NCBI RefSeq assembly: GCF_004405125.1
Contig: NZ_SORX01000004.1
Span: 62,001-126,000 of the forward strand
Length of the DNA stretch: 64,000 nt
From: Jeotgalibacillus salarius
GTDB taxonomy: Bacteria; Bacillota; Bacilli; Bacillales; Jeotgalibacillaceae
Reading direction: 5' to 3'
In this document: positions 32,828 through 42,037 of the stretch, one piece after another
How positions within the stretch are numbered: the stretch's first letter is position 1
Layout: the number at the start of each line of letters is the position of its first letter
Made by a program: the position numbers and the translations under genes
The notes under the pieces: generated by a model
Database searches by the model: none
Told to the model about the DNA's origin: nothing
The model's input: the letters and a program-made list of their open reading frames with translations, nothing else

Positions 32828-33617
32828 AATGTGCGTGAAAGCTGCCAATCGCCTTCCTGATATCCGTGAGAATGTCTGCGCACTGCTGATAGGGCTTAGT
32901 AATACCAAGTAGCCGTTTGAGCAGCAGCGTTGTCTGCGGTTTGAGATGAAGCTCTTCTGTCCAGGATCTTCCCTTTTTGATATCCCCGTCATAAGAAGAG
33001 TACAGGAGAAATAACAGGAAGTCTCCCAGATCAAAGAAATCATCCTGGGCGAGCTGTTCCCGCTGCGTTTTTAATCCGCTTTCTGCCCCCAGATTGCTTG
33101 CCAGACCAAAGTCGATCAGGTGAATCTTCCCATTGTGAAGAAGAACATTTGGAATTCTGATATCCCCGTGGAATACACCCTGGTCATGGATGTAGCAGAC
33201 AATAAAAGTCAGCTGTTCAATGATTGGCAGACATTCCTTTTCTGTATACTGCTGTCCGGTTGCAAATAACGTATCCTCCACATTTTTTCCTTCAACAAAG
33301 GCCATCGAAAAGAACTGTTCACCCTCATATGAAAAGGTGTCGATCAGCGATGGAATCCCGGGGTGGTCCAGCAGCTTCAGAATTGCTGTCTCCTGAAGAT
33401 AATTTTCAGCGTTTTCTTTTCTCTTACTTTTACGCATCTGCTTGACCACACATGTTTGACCGGTACTCAAATCCTGACATAAATAAATGATCCCGTAACT
33501 CCCGTTTTGCAGCACTTTTTCAATCTGATAGCGTCCATTGATAATTTCACCGGCAGGATATTCACGGTCCATGATCTTCTGACGTGCTTTTTTGATCATC
33601 CAGTGTACTGCTTCCAT
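32826..33617 (-). CDS. Serine/threonine protein kinase, YbdM-like
   Basis: 263 residues covering a compact kinase fold: glycine loop LQNGSYGIIYLC, ATP lysine in CVVKQM, catalytic loop HGDIRIPNVLL (H-G-D in place of H-R-D, N retained), and magnesium loop DFG in LIDFGLA. No membrane helix or PASTA repeats, so not PrkC; closest in design to the small cytosolic kinase YbdM of B. subtilis. The ATG at 33617 follows AGAGGTG. Substrate unknown; HGD loop and an intact DFG suggest activity. Confidence 0.82.
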   Translation of the reverse strand: MEAVHWMIKKARQKIMDREYPAGEIINGRYQIEKVLQNGSYGIIYLCQDLSTGQTCVVKQMRKSKRKENAENYLQETAILKLLDHPGIPSLIDTFSYEGEQFFSMAFVEGKNVEDTLFATGQQYTEKECLPIIEQLTFIVCYIHDQGVFHGDIRIPNVLLHNGKIHLIDFGLASNLGAESGLKTQREQLAQDDFFDLGDFLLFLLYSSYDGDIKKGRSWTEELHLKPQTTLLLKRLLGITKPYQQCADILTDIRKAIGSFHAH

Positions 33618-33973
33618 AGGCACCTCTGTGTTTTTGTTTGTCTTAATCATATCAGATGGTGTGAAAAGTGTTAAAACTCTTCACTGCTAAATAAACCAAG
33701 TTGTATAAATCATAAGGACTATGAAATTAAATGGATATAAATAGAGATAAATAATCATTTTTAACAGTTGTGTGAGGTGGTTGTGTTGTTGCTAAAGTGG
33801 TTCGGATAGGCAGCTCGACACTAGTGCCAGTAGGAGTGAGAACCATGTTGATTGCAGGCGCAAAGATTTGAAAATAAATTGATCAGCTATCATATTACTC
33901 ATTCATTATTGTAAAAAAATGTTGTAATCAATCATCAGAAGTTTATAGTTATAATCAAATGTCCCACGTAGGA

Positions 33974-34008
33974 CAAAAAAGACGATGCTTACAGAATCGT
34001 CTTTTTTA
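33974..34008 (+). terminator. Symmetric hairpin upstream of the glucanase
   Basis: AAAAAAGACGAT-GCTTACAGA-ATCGTCTTTTTT. It can terminate in either direction. Standing between promoter space and the glucanase it might also be an attenuator, but no alternative pairing was found. Confidence 0.6.
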
Positions 34009-34018
34009 ACAGCAGGAA

Positions 34019-34033
34019 ATGAAAGCGCTCGCA
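34019..34033 (+). promoter_or_regulatory. CcpA cre box upstream of GH16 glucanase
   Basis: ATGAAAGCGCTCGCA fits the consensus WTGNAANCGNWNNCW at every fixed position. Placed about 190 bases before the start codon. Indicates carbon catabolite control of the glucanase gene. Confidence 0.7.
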
Positions 34034-34225
34034 GAAAAGAGAGTCAGTGATCATCTGAAGCATCAACTGGTTAACAGGTGATGCGATCAGTTCAGTCATA
34101 GGTCAGTATCTAAAATCAATGTTGTGAAAAGGAGGTTTGTCTGAAGAGAAAGATCCGCTTTTAGAAGCAGACGTTTGTCATGTGAAGGTTTACTGGTAAA
34201 AAAACAGACAGGAGATGAGTACATA

Positions 34226-37200
34226 TTGAAAAAGGCGAAAAGAATGAAAATGCTGAGTCTCGTTTTAGTGACGAATATGCTGATGTTCACTTTTGCAGAT
34301 GTGAATGTAAGCAGTGTGAAAGCAGAGGAAGCAGATCAGAGTGAGGCGGCTTCACAAACCATTACAACAATCGCTGCAGCCGGACCTACTTCACTTCAGG
34401 TAGGATTTGACGGGGGTGTCGGATTTGAATTTCCGAACTTTAATAATGGCGCCGGGTTTGACGCTGTAGAGGATGATGTTGATCTTCTTGTGAAGCAGGA
34501 TGGCGAATGGGTTTCGATCGTCAACAATGCTGCGAGCGGATGGATCTATGATGTGAACTTCGGTAACTGGTGGGAAGGTCCAGGTGGTTACTGGTTCAAC
34601 CCGGTAGAAGAAACGACACAGGTCAGAGTCGCTTCACAGACGAATCCTGATGTGTATGTTGAGTACACGTTAAATGTCACGCCGGCAGACACGCAGGTCA
34701 TTACATCAATGGCGCCAGCAGGTCCGACGACATTTGATGTATCGCCTTCCGGTGGGACAGGGTTCGAATTCCCGAGGTTCAATAGTGGCGCAACATTTAA
34801 CGATGTTCGGGATGATATCGCCCTTTTCGTAAAACAGGGTGATGAATGGGTTTCAATTGATAACAATGCAGACAGCGGCTGGATTTATGATAATAACTTC
34901 GGTAACTGGTGGGAAGGTCCGGGTGGATACTGGTTTGACCCGGTAGAAGAAACGACACAGGTGAGAGTGGCTTCGATTACGAATCCTGATGTGTATGTTG
35001 ACTATACGTTGGTCGTTACACTTCCTGTGAGAAATTCTCACGTCATTTCAAACTTTGATGGCAACGCAACCTTTGAAGCGGATAAGAGCGGTGCAATCGG
35101 TATGCCGATCCCGAGAATTGACGGGGGTTACGCGACAAAGAGTGAAATTGATAACTTTGTCTACGAAGTAAAGGTAGATGGTGAGTGGGTCAACATTTTA
35201 GAATCCAACATAACTGGCTTCAGTTACTCGGCAAATGGTTACAATAACGCGTCATCTGCTACGCAGTGGGGATTCTGGACGGATTATATTTTCGGTCTAT
35301 GGTTTCAGCCTTTACAGGAAGATGTAGCGCTTAGAATCGGTTACCCACTGGACGGTGAAAAAGGCGGCGACATTGGTAACAACTATGTTGAGTATCAATT
35401 GATCGGCAACCCGGATGCTTTTCGCCCGGATGATGTCGTGGGTGAAGATATTGAGCTTGGTACATCTGAAGATTCAGCGATTGAAGGATGGGAATTAGTC
35501 TTTAATGATGAGTTCGATGGGTCAGAACTTGATGAAAGTAAGTGGAATTATGACACTGGCTACTATTTAAATGACGACCCGGGTACATGGGGCTGGGGTA
35601 ATAACGAGCTTCAGCATTATACGGACAGTGAAGATAATATATTTGTAGAAGATGGTAAGTTAAATATCACGGCACTTGACGATCCGGCATCATTCGAGCA
35701 GGATCCGGACCGTGTGGCACCTTATTCATCAGGAAAAATCACGACGCAGGATAAATTCAAATTTACTTACGGACGAGTGGACTTCAGTGCGAAGCTTCCT
35801 GCAGTATCAGGCGCTTGGCCGGCACTTTGGATGATGCCAAATGATGAAGTGTATGGAAGTTGGGCATCTTCTGGTGAGATTGATGTCATGGAAGCAAGAG
35901 GACGTGTACCTGGCACAACAAGCGGTGCGATCCACTTTGGCGGTGAATGGCCTTCTAATACGTACCTTTCAGGTGAACAGCACTTTGAAGAGGGGGGCAG
36001 AATTGATACAGATTTCCACACGTACAGTGTGGTTTGGGAAGAAGATTCAATTAACTGGTATGTAGACGGACAGTTCTTTTACAGAGTAACAAAAGAGCAG
36101 TGGTTCTCAGCAGCAGTCCAGGACAATCCAAATGCACCATTTGACCAGGATTTCTATCTGATCATGAACCTTGCAATGGGCGGCTGGTTTGACGGCGGCG
36201 TTGAGCCTGATGTTGATGATTTCCCTGTTTCAATGGAAGTGGATTATGTCCGCGTATATAAAGACCTTGAACCAGAAGAAGAGGAAATCCCTGAGGTTCC
36301 GGTTACAGGCGTAACACTGAACAAATCTGAAGTTGAATTAACAAAAGAAGGCCAGACAACAAGACTTTCAGCAGCAGTTGCTCCGGCAAATGCAACAAAC
36401 AAGAAGGTGTCATGGTCTACAAGCGATGAAAGTGTTGCAAAAGTAAGCGCAACAGGCGTTGTGACAGCAGTCGCAAACGGAATGACTGAGATTACAGTCA
36501 CAACAGAAGACGGCGCACAAACAGCTAAAGCAACTGTCACTGTCGATATTATTCCGCAAATGACGCAGGAGCAGTTGTTCCCGCTAAAGAACGGTTCATT
36601 CAGCGATGGGCTTACTGAATGGTCAGCGTGGAGCTGGAATAACGAAAACTTTATTAATGAAGTAGAAGTGGAAAATGGTAAAGCACAAATCAGCGTTCCT
36701 GCATTTGATGCAGAAGGCACGGGTGCTGAAAAGTGGGCTGTCCAGTTCAAGCAGACAGACCTTCAGCTTTACGCAGATAAAGAATACCTGGTTTCATTTG
36801 ATGCGAGCTCAACAATACCACGCGATTTGGAATTAGTCTTGCAAAACAATGATTTTGAGCGCGTGTTTGAAAAGGAAATCTCATTAACTGAGGAAACTGA
36901 ACGATTCACGTATTCATTTACAGTAACAGAAGAAGAGGCAGTTGAACTGAACTTCCTTTTAGGTAAATATGCTGAAACGGATGCGCATAGCGTAACGATT
37001 GATAATGTCGTGCTTGAAATGAAGAACCCGGGTGTGAATCAGGTGAAGAATCCTTCATTCGCAGATGGAAACACATCGTGGGATCTATGGTCTGATACAG
37101 GTGCAACGTCAACGATCACAGACGGTCAGAACCAGTTGACGATTCCATCGATCGGCAATGAGTTCTGGAGCATTCAATTCAGTCAGACTGGACAATTACT

Positions 37201-38758
37201 GGAGAAATCAAAATCATACCGTCTAGTATTTGATATGGCTTCATCAACGCCTAGAAAAATTGATGCGATTTTAGAAAATGCAGGCTTTGACAAGCATATC
37301 TGGGAAACGGTTGAGATCAATGAAGAATTAAAAACATATGCAATTGAATTTACCTATGAAAAGGACACGGATGCTGCGAAGCTTCTATTCGCTTTAGGTA
37401 GGGTTGAAGGACAGGAAGCAATTGGCGAACACACAGTCACAATCGATAACGTCCATCTGTATGAAATACCAGCTTTACCAGCAGAAGGTCCTGAAAATCC
37501 GGAAGAACCATCACCGGAAAGAGAAGGATACGGCGTTGGGACAATCAAGGAAAATTCAGTTGAGTTTTATGTGAACGATGCGCCATGGGCGATCCTTCAT
37601 TATATTAAGAATGGCACAACGCAGCAGAACATCATGATGAATAAAGCTGGGGAGAACTACAATGTCTTTACGTTAGATGTGAATGAAGGCGATGAGATTA
37701 AATACGGATTCACTTATGGACTGGCTGAAGGCGGGCAGGATGAATATGCTGAGCAAACGTATATTCATGAGTTTTCAACAGCGCCTGAAGCACCAACAGC
37801 TAACGAGGTATCTGACCAGTCGACAGAAGTAACTGGTGAAGCAGCGGCCGGAACAGTTGTAACAGTGTCGAATGAGACAGAATCATTTACTGGAACAGCT
37901 GATGCTGACGGTGCGTATTCAGTGTCAATTCCAAAGCAGGAAGCAGGAACTGTACTTACAGTGACGGCAACTGATGCAGATGGAAATGTCAGTGAAGCAC
38001 TCAGCATTACAGTCACTGATAAAACAGCACCTGAAGCGCCAACGGCAAATGAAGTATCAGATCAGTCGACAGAAGTAACGGGTGAAGCAGAAGCCGGTTC
38101 AACTGTCACGATCTCAAATGGAACAGACACATTTACAGCAACAGCAGATGAGAACGGTGAATTCGCTGTTGAAATTCCAACGCAGGAAGCAGGTACCGTG
38201 CTTGTGATTACAGCAACGGATGAAGCTGGAAATGTGAGTGACGAGTTAAGTGTGACTGTAACAAGCACGTTTACAGTAGAAGAAGTAACGGTTCAGTCTA
38301 AAGAAGTAACTGGCCAGACAGAAGCCGGAGCAGTTGTCACTGTGAATCTGAATGGTAAAAATAATAAGCGTACTGTAACGGCAAATGAAGACGGTGAATT
38401 TACAGTCAAGATTCCTAAGCAACACGCAGGTACAATCCTTACCATTACAGCAGAAGATGCGGATGGCAATGTGATTGACACTAAGACAGTAAGTGTTAAT
38501 GATGGTAAAGCACCTTCCGCACCAAACGTACAGAAAAATGTAAAGATTTCCTCTACATCTGTCTCAGGTAAAACAGAGGCGAATGCTGAAGTGACGGTGA
38601 AAGCTGGCGAAGAAGTCATCGGAACTGCCAAGGCAGATGATAAAGGAAAGTTTGAAGTGACAATTGAGAAGCAAAAGCAATCAACTGTTCTTAGCATCAC
38701 TGCGACAGATGCAGAAGGCAAGACCAGTAAAGCAGCAAAGGTAACAGTTAAGAAGTAA
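34226..38758 (+). CDS. Secreted multimodular GH16 beta-1,3(4)-glucanase
   Basis: About 1510 residues. Signal peptide to about residue 38 (KKAKRMKMLSLVLVTNMLMFTFADVNVSSVKA). Then two near-identical modules of about 105 residues (GWIYD-NFGNWWEGPGGYWF in both) and a diverged third ending near 405. GH16 spans about 420-680 with catalytic GEIDVME, E551 nucleophile, D553, E556 acid/base. A BIG2 Ig-like domain (about 690-775), two CBM4/9-type modules (785-935, 937-1085), a CBM56-like module (1100-1185, ILHYIKNGTTQQNIMM) and four Ig-like repeats to the end follow. It should cut laminarin-type glucans outside the cell. The start is TTG at 34226 after GGAGATG. No LPXTG anchor or SLH domain. Confidence 0.88.
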   Translation: MKKAKRMKMLSLVLVTNMLMFTFADVNVSSVKAEEADQSEAASQTITTIAAAGPTSLQVGFDGGVGFEFPNFNNGAGFDAVEDDVDLLVKQDGEWVSIVNNAASGWIYDVNFGNWWEGPGGYWFNPVEETTQVRVASQTNPDVYVEYTLNVTPADTQVITSMAPAGPTTFDVSPSGGTGFEFPRFNSGATFNDVRDDIALFVKQGDEWVSIDNNADSGWIYDNNFGNWWEGPGGYWFDPVEETTQVRVASITNPDVYVDYTLVVTLPVRNSHVISNFDGNATFEADKSGAIGMPIPRIDGGYATKSEIDNFVYEVKVDGEWVNILESNITGFSYSANGYNNASSATQWGFWTDYIFGLWFQPLQEDVALRIGYPLDGEKGGDIGNNYVEYQLIGNPDAFRPDDVVGEDIELGTSEDSAIEGWELVFNDEFDGSELDESKWNYDTGYYLNDDPGTWGWGNNELQHYTDSEDNIFVEDGKLNITALDDPASFEQDPDRVAPYSSGKITTQDKFKFTYGRVDFSAKLPAVSGAWPALWMMPNDEVYGSWASSGEIDVMEARGRVPGTTSGAIHFGGEWPSNTYLSGEQHFEEGGRIDTDFHTYSVVWEEDSINWYVDGQFFYRVTKEQWFSAAVQDNPNAPFDQDFYLIMNLAMGGWFDGGVEPDVDDFPVSMEVDYVRVYKDLEPEEEEIPEVPVTGVTLNKSEVELTKEGQTTRLSAAVAPANATNKKVSWSTSDESVAKVSATGVVTAVANGMTEITVTTEDGAQTAKATVTVDIIPQMTQEQLFPLKNGSFSDGLTEWSAWSWNNENFINEVEVENGKAQISVPAFDAEGTGAEKWAVQFKQTDLQLYADKEYLVSFDASSTIPRDLELVLQNNDFERVFEKEISLTEETERFTYSFTVTEEEAVELNFLLGKYAETDAHSVTIDNVVLEMKNPGVNQVKNPSFADGNTSWDLWSDTGATSTITDGQNQLTIPSIGNEFWSIQFSQTGQLLEKSKSYRLVFDMASSTPRKIDAILENAGFDKHIWETVEINEELKTYAIEFTYEKDTDAAKLLFALGRVEGQEAIGEHTVTIDNVHLYEIPALPAEGPENPEEPSPEREGYGVGTIKENSVEFYVNDAPWAILHYIKNGTTQQNIMMNKAGENYNVFTLDVNEGDEIKYGFTYGLAEGGQDEYAEQTYIHEFSTAPEAPTANEVSDQSTEVTGEAAAGTVVTVSNETESFTGTADADGAYSVSIPKQEAGTVLTVTATDADGNVSEALSITVTDKTAPEAPTANEVSDQSTEVTGEAEAGSTVTISNGTDTFTATADENGEFAVEIPTQEAGTVLVITATDEAGNVSDELSVTVTSTFTVEEVTVQSKEVTGQTEAGAVVTVNLNGKNNKRTVTANEDGEFTVKIPKQHAGTILTITAEDADGNVIDTKTVSVNDGKAPSAPNVQKNVKISSTSVSGKTEANAEVTVKAGEEVIGTAKADDKGKFEVTIEKQKQSTVLSITATDAEGKTSKAAKVTVKK

Positions 38759-38763
38759 GCAGC

Positions 38764-38802
38764 GCAACCCCCTTTCCGGGAATGGAGAGGGGGTTGTTTT
38801 TA
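38764..38802 (+). terminator. Terminator of the glucanase gene
   Basis: CAACCCCCTTTCC-GGGAAT-GGAGAGGGGGTTG followed by TTTTT. Confidence 0.85.
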
Positions 38803-38871
38803 TGTGCAGGGGCTTACTCTATGGGATTTTACAGGGGTACAATAAACAGAGCCAGCTGTCCTCAACCGCAT

Positions 38872-40389
38872 TTATGCGTCTACTGACAACGAATTCTGAC
38901 CTTTTTCTAGCTCCCCGCTTTCCCCCCACGCCTGTAAAAGCCTTTTATCAAGCTTTCCCACGGCCGTCTTTGGCAGTTCCGGTAAGATATAAATCTGTGA
39001 CGGACACTTGTACTTAGTCAGGTGAGCCTGGCAGTGCGTACGAATTTGGCTGATAGTTAAGTGAAGATCAGACAAAGTGACGAATGCTACCGGCACTTCT
39101 CCCCATTGGTCGTCGGGGCAGCTGACAACAGCCTGATCGCGAATCCCCGGAAGCATGTTAATGACGGTTTCAATTTCCTGGGGATAGATGTTTTCCCCTC
39201 CGGAGATAATCATTTCTTTTATGCGTCCTTTGATGGTATAGTTCCCCTTGTTATCAAGCTCTGCAAGGTCACCTGTCTTGAACCAGCCATTGTGAAAGGC
39301 GGATTTGGTTTCGCCTGGAAGCCGCCAGTAACCGGAGAAGAGGTGAGGGCCTTTGATCCGGATTTCACCTGGTGTGTGCGATGCCTGGATTTCATTATTT
39401 TCTTCATCAAATAGTCTGATTTCTGCATAGATCATCGGTTTTCCGACGGAGCCTTTATAACGCTGAGCGTAATCAAGCGGCATCATAAAGTTGTTCGGTC
39501 CGGCTTCTGATAATCCATATCCCTGCTTAAAGGGCAGCTTGTGCTGTTCGAAGTATTGATAGATCGACATTGGACAAGGTGCACCTCCTGAGAGAAATGT
39601 TTTCATGGAAGGGAAAGCCCGATTCCCGAGTTTACCGGTATTGATCATCATTTGATACATCGTTGGAACAAAAAGAGCGATCGTAATTCTGAAGTGATTC
39701 AGTTCGTTCACCACTTTTTCAGGCTGAAATTTGTTGCCAATGACTACCTGGCCGCCTGCCATCAAAATCGGAATGGCGAGTGCGTTCAGTCCTCCTGTAT
39801 GAAAAAGAGGCATATAGGTTAGGGTCCGGTCGTCTTCAGTCAGTCCCCATGAGACGATCGTATTAATCGCATTCCATTCAATGGCGCGATTTGAAAGCAT
39901 GACGCCTTTTGGCGCGCCGGTGGTACCGCCTGTATAGATCATAACTGAGGTGGCTTCAGTCTCTGCTTCACAGGTCACGATTGTTTTATCCAGATTTTCC
40001 TGCAGGGCGTCAGTAAGCAGGACCACATTGCCTGTGCTTTGCTCTGCGCGGCTTTTCATTTCTTCATCTGTGACGACAAGGGCAGGCCCGGCATCTTGGA
40101 GTATCGCTTTTATTTCAGCCGGATGCAGCCGGGTGTTAAGTGGCGTAAAGATCAATCCCATATAGCTGCAGGCAAAAAGCAGCGGAAAGATCTCGATGGT
40201 GTTGGCACCGAGAAATGCGATTCTTTCTCCCTTATTCATTTCGAAACGGGAGAGATAGGCCTGCCAAAAGCCGATCTGTTTGCCGAGCTCTTTATAAGTC
40301 CAGGTATCCTGCGTGTCAGCGTCCACGAGCGCAGAAGCCTCTGGTGTCATACTGATGCGTTTTTGAAGCCAATGAGTAGTTGCGCTCAT
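38872..40389 (-). CDS. AMP-dependent acyl-CoA synthetase
   Basis: 505 residues with all adenylate-forming motifs: P-loop MIYTGGTTGAPKGV, GYGLSEAGP, WFKTGDLAELD hinge and the C-terminal catalytic lysine in LPKTAVGKLDKR. It activates a carboxylic acid to its CoA thioester with ATP. Last gene of the minus-strand cluster, 14 bases after the SDR gene. ATG at 40389 has AAAGGA eight bases upstream. The acid is probably the import or hydrolysis product of the cluster; medium-chain or hydroxy acids are guesses. Confidence 0.87.
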   Translation of the reverse strand: MSATTHWLQKRISMTPEASALVDADTQDTWTYKELGKQIGFWQAYLSRFEMNKGERIAFLGANTIEIFPLLFACSYMGLIFTPLNTRLHPAEIKAILQDAGPALVVTDEEMKSRAEQSTGNVVLLTDALQENLDKTIVTCEAETEATSVMIYTGGTTGAPKGVMLSNRAIEWNAINTIVSWGLTEDDRTLTYMPLFHTGGLNALAIPILMAGGQVVIGNKFQPEKVVNELNHFRITIALFVPTMYQMMINTGKLGNRAFPSMKTFLSGGAPCPMSIYQYFEQHKLPFKQGYGLSEAGPNNFMMPLDYAQRYKGSVGKPMIYAEIRLFDEENNEIQASHTPGEIRIKGPHLFSGYWRLPGETKSAFHNGWFKTGDLAELDNKGNYTIKGRIKEMIISGGENIYPQEIETVINMLPGIRDQAVVSCPDDQWGEVPVAFVTLSDLHLTISQIRTHCQAHLTKYKCPSQIYILPELPKTAVGKLDKRLLQAWGESGELEKGQNSLSVDA

Positions 40390-40403
40390 GAGAGTCATCC
40401 TTT

Positions 40404-41144
40404 CTACATCATTATGCCGCCATCTACATGCAGCACGTGTCCATGTACATAATCTGCCTCATTGGAAGCGAGAAACAAATAGGCATTTGCGATATCGCGT
40501 GGTTCAGCGAGGCGCTGAAGTGCGACGACGGATGTCATCTGATCAATTATTTTTTCAGGCATTTTTGCTACCATGGGTGTTGCAGTGAATCCTGGTGCAA
40601 CGGCGTTGACCTGAATGCCTTTGCGGCCAAGCTCTTTTGCCCATGATTTTGTCATGCCGATTACTGCAGCTTTAGACGCAGCATAATTGGTCTGCCCGAC
40701 ATTTCCGTAGACGCCGCTCACAGAAGACGTATTAATAATTTTTCCAAAGCCCTGTTCAATCAGGTGGGGAAGGGCTGCGTGTGTCATATGAAAAACACCT
40801 TTTACATTAATGTCCATAACCTGATCAAACTGATCCTCAGACATTTTGGCAAACATGGCATCAAGTGTAATGCCGGCATTATTGACGAGTATGTCAAGAC
40901 GGCCGAATTTTTCGAGCGTAAAGGCTACAGCTGCTTTTGCCTGTGCTTCCTTTGACACATCTGTCTGGCAGAAGGCCACCCTATCTTGATGATCTGTAAG
41001 TTCCCCGGTCAGCAGCTCACCCTGTTCCTGATTATAATCAGCTATCACCACGCGGGCTCCTTCTTCAAGGAAGCGTTCAGTGGCGGCTTTCCCGATGCCG
41101 CTTGCTCCGCCTGTGATGATGGCTACTTTATCCTGAAGACGCAT
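40404..41144 (-). CDS. FabG-like short-chain dehydrogenase/reductase
   Basis: 246 residues, classical SDR. Cofactor motif TGGASGIGKA, D in VVIADYNQ that favours NAD(H), NNAGI, and the catalytic S-Y-K as NTSSVSGVYGNVGQTNYAASKAA. Close to 3-oxoacyl-ACP reductase / 3-hydroxyacyl-CoA or acetoacetyl-CoA reductase types. GGAGG is seven bases before the second ATG, which directly follows the hydrolase stop (TGATG), so translation is coupled. In this cluster it could oxidise a hydroxyacyl intermediate. Confidence 0.88.
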   Translation of the reverse strand: MRLQDKVAIITGGASGIGKAATERFLEEGARVVIADYNQEQGELLTGELTDHQDRVAFCQTDVSKEAQAKAAVAFTLEKFGRLDILVNNAGITLDAMFAKMSEDQFDQVMDINVKGVFHMTHAALPHLIEQGFGKIINTSSVSGVYGNVGQTNYAASKAAVIGMTKSWAKELGRKGIQVNAVAPGFTATPMVAKMPEKIIDQMTSVVALQRLAEPRDIANAYLFLASNEADYVHGHVLHVDGGIMM

Positions 41145-42037
41145 CATCTCTCCTCCTTTATAAATTCATCTATTACGCGCACAAGTTCATCAAGCTGATC
41201 CACAAGCGGTGAATGACCGGCATCAGTGAGCTGAACATGCCTCGCGTGCCCTTTTAAATCAGTGATTAATTCATCCGTCATTTGTTGCGGGACGATCATA
41301 TCCCGGTCTCCGCTGATCACAAGCACCGGTGCTTTGATTGATTCAATAGCGCCTGTTCCTTTTGCTGCTTCATTGGAAACTGTGCTGATGTTAAATGTAT
41401 TAAGTGCCGTATAGACGTCTGCAAGATTCCGCTGGGTGAGCATGTCATCAACGTAAGCTTCATATCTCTCGTCATCCGGCTTTTTATGCGTATAGATGCC
41501 TGCATTCCATACAGCTTTCAGGCCTTCACGATCTTTATTGTCATACAGCCCCTGAATATGCTGAGTGCGGAGCGGGTCCTGTTCAATTTCCTCCTTTGTC
41601 GTCAGCCGCCTTACCTTTGTTAAATCATCAGGGTCCAGGTACTGCACGAAAGGATATCCTCTTGAGGAAGCGGATGCGAGAAGGATGAGTGCCGCAACCG
41701 CTTCCGGGTGATCAATGGTATATTGCATCACAACTGCACCGCCAAGTGACCAGCCGGCGAGGTGGAAGTGTGTCAGTCCAATTTGGTCGATCCACGCTGC
41801 AAGATCCTCAGAAAAGCTTTTGATAGAGGTGATGGGCTCATTGTAGCTCGAGCCCCCGAACCCGCGAAGATCGGGGGCATAAATCGTATAGTCTGAGGGG
41901 AGGGCTTCGATGAGAAGATCCCAGTGCATGGATGATGTCATATTGCCGTGTACGAGTACAATCACTTCTTCGCCGCCGGGACGCATGCGGTAGGTGATGT
42001 TTTCGCCGTTTTTAAGGTGTACAGTTTTCAATGTCAT
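41144..42037 (-). CDS. Alpha/beta hydrolase resembling PhaZ-type PHB depolymerase
   Basis: 297 residues. Oxyanion motif VLVHGNMTSSMHWD, nucleophile elbow AGWSLGGAV, acid GDRDMI and H in DAGHSPLVD. The G-W-S-(L/M)-G-G elbow with tryptophan and the HGNMTSS block recall the intracellular PHB depolymerase PhaZ of Bacillus thuringiensis and megaterium. The ATG at 42037 has GGAGGG seven bases upstream and overlaps the previous stop (ATGA). It would hydrolyse an ester, perhaps a short polyhydroxyalkanoate or ester substrate. PhaZ identity is by resemblance only. Confidence 0.75.
   Translation of the reverse strand: MTLKTVHLKNGENITYRMRPGGEEVIVLVHGNMTSSMHWDLLIEALPSDYTIYAPDLRGFGGSSYNEPITSIKSFSEDLAAWIDQIGLTHFHLAGWSLGGAVVMQYTIDHPEAVAALILLASASSRGYPFVQYLDPDDLTKVRRLTTKEEIEQDPLRTQHIQGLYDNKDREGLKAVWNAGIYTHKKPDDERYEAYVDDMLTQRNLADVYTALNTFNISTVSNEAAKGTGAIESIKAPVLVISGDRDMIVPQQMTDELITDLKGHARHVQLTDAGHSPLVDQLDELVRVIDEFIKEER

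Larger units (their letters stand above)
33618..34225. other. Upstream region of the GH16 glucanase gene
   Basis: 608 bases without a gene. It holds the kinase promoter at the left, a short TGTCC-CACGTA-GGACA palindrome at about 33960-33975, the hairpin at 33974-34008 and the cre box at 34019-34033. A plus-strand frame open from 34175 continues into the glucanase but lacks a ribosome binding site. Confidence 0.6.

Noticed and set aside
36244-36750. Long minus-strand frames inside the glucanase gene (also 38293-38721)
   Set aside because: They are antisense shadows of Ser/Thr/Val-rich repeat coding with no ribosome binding sites.
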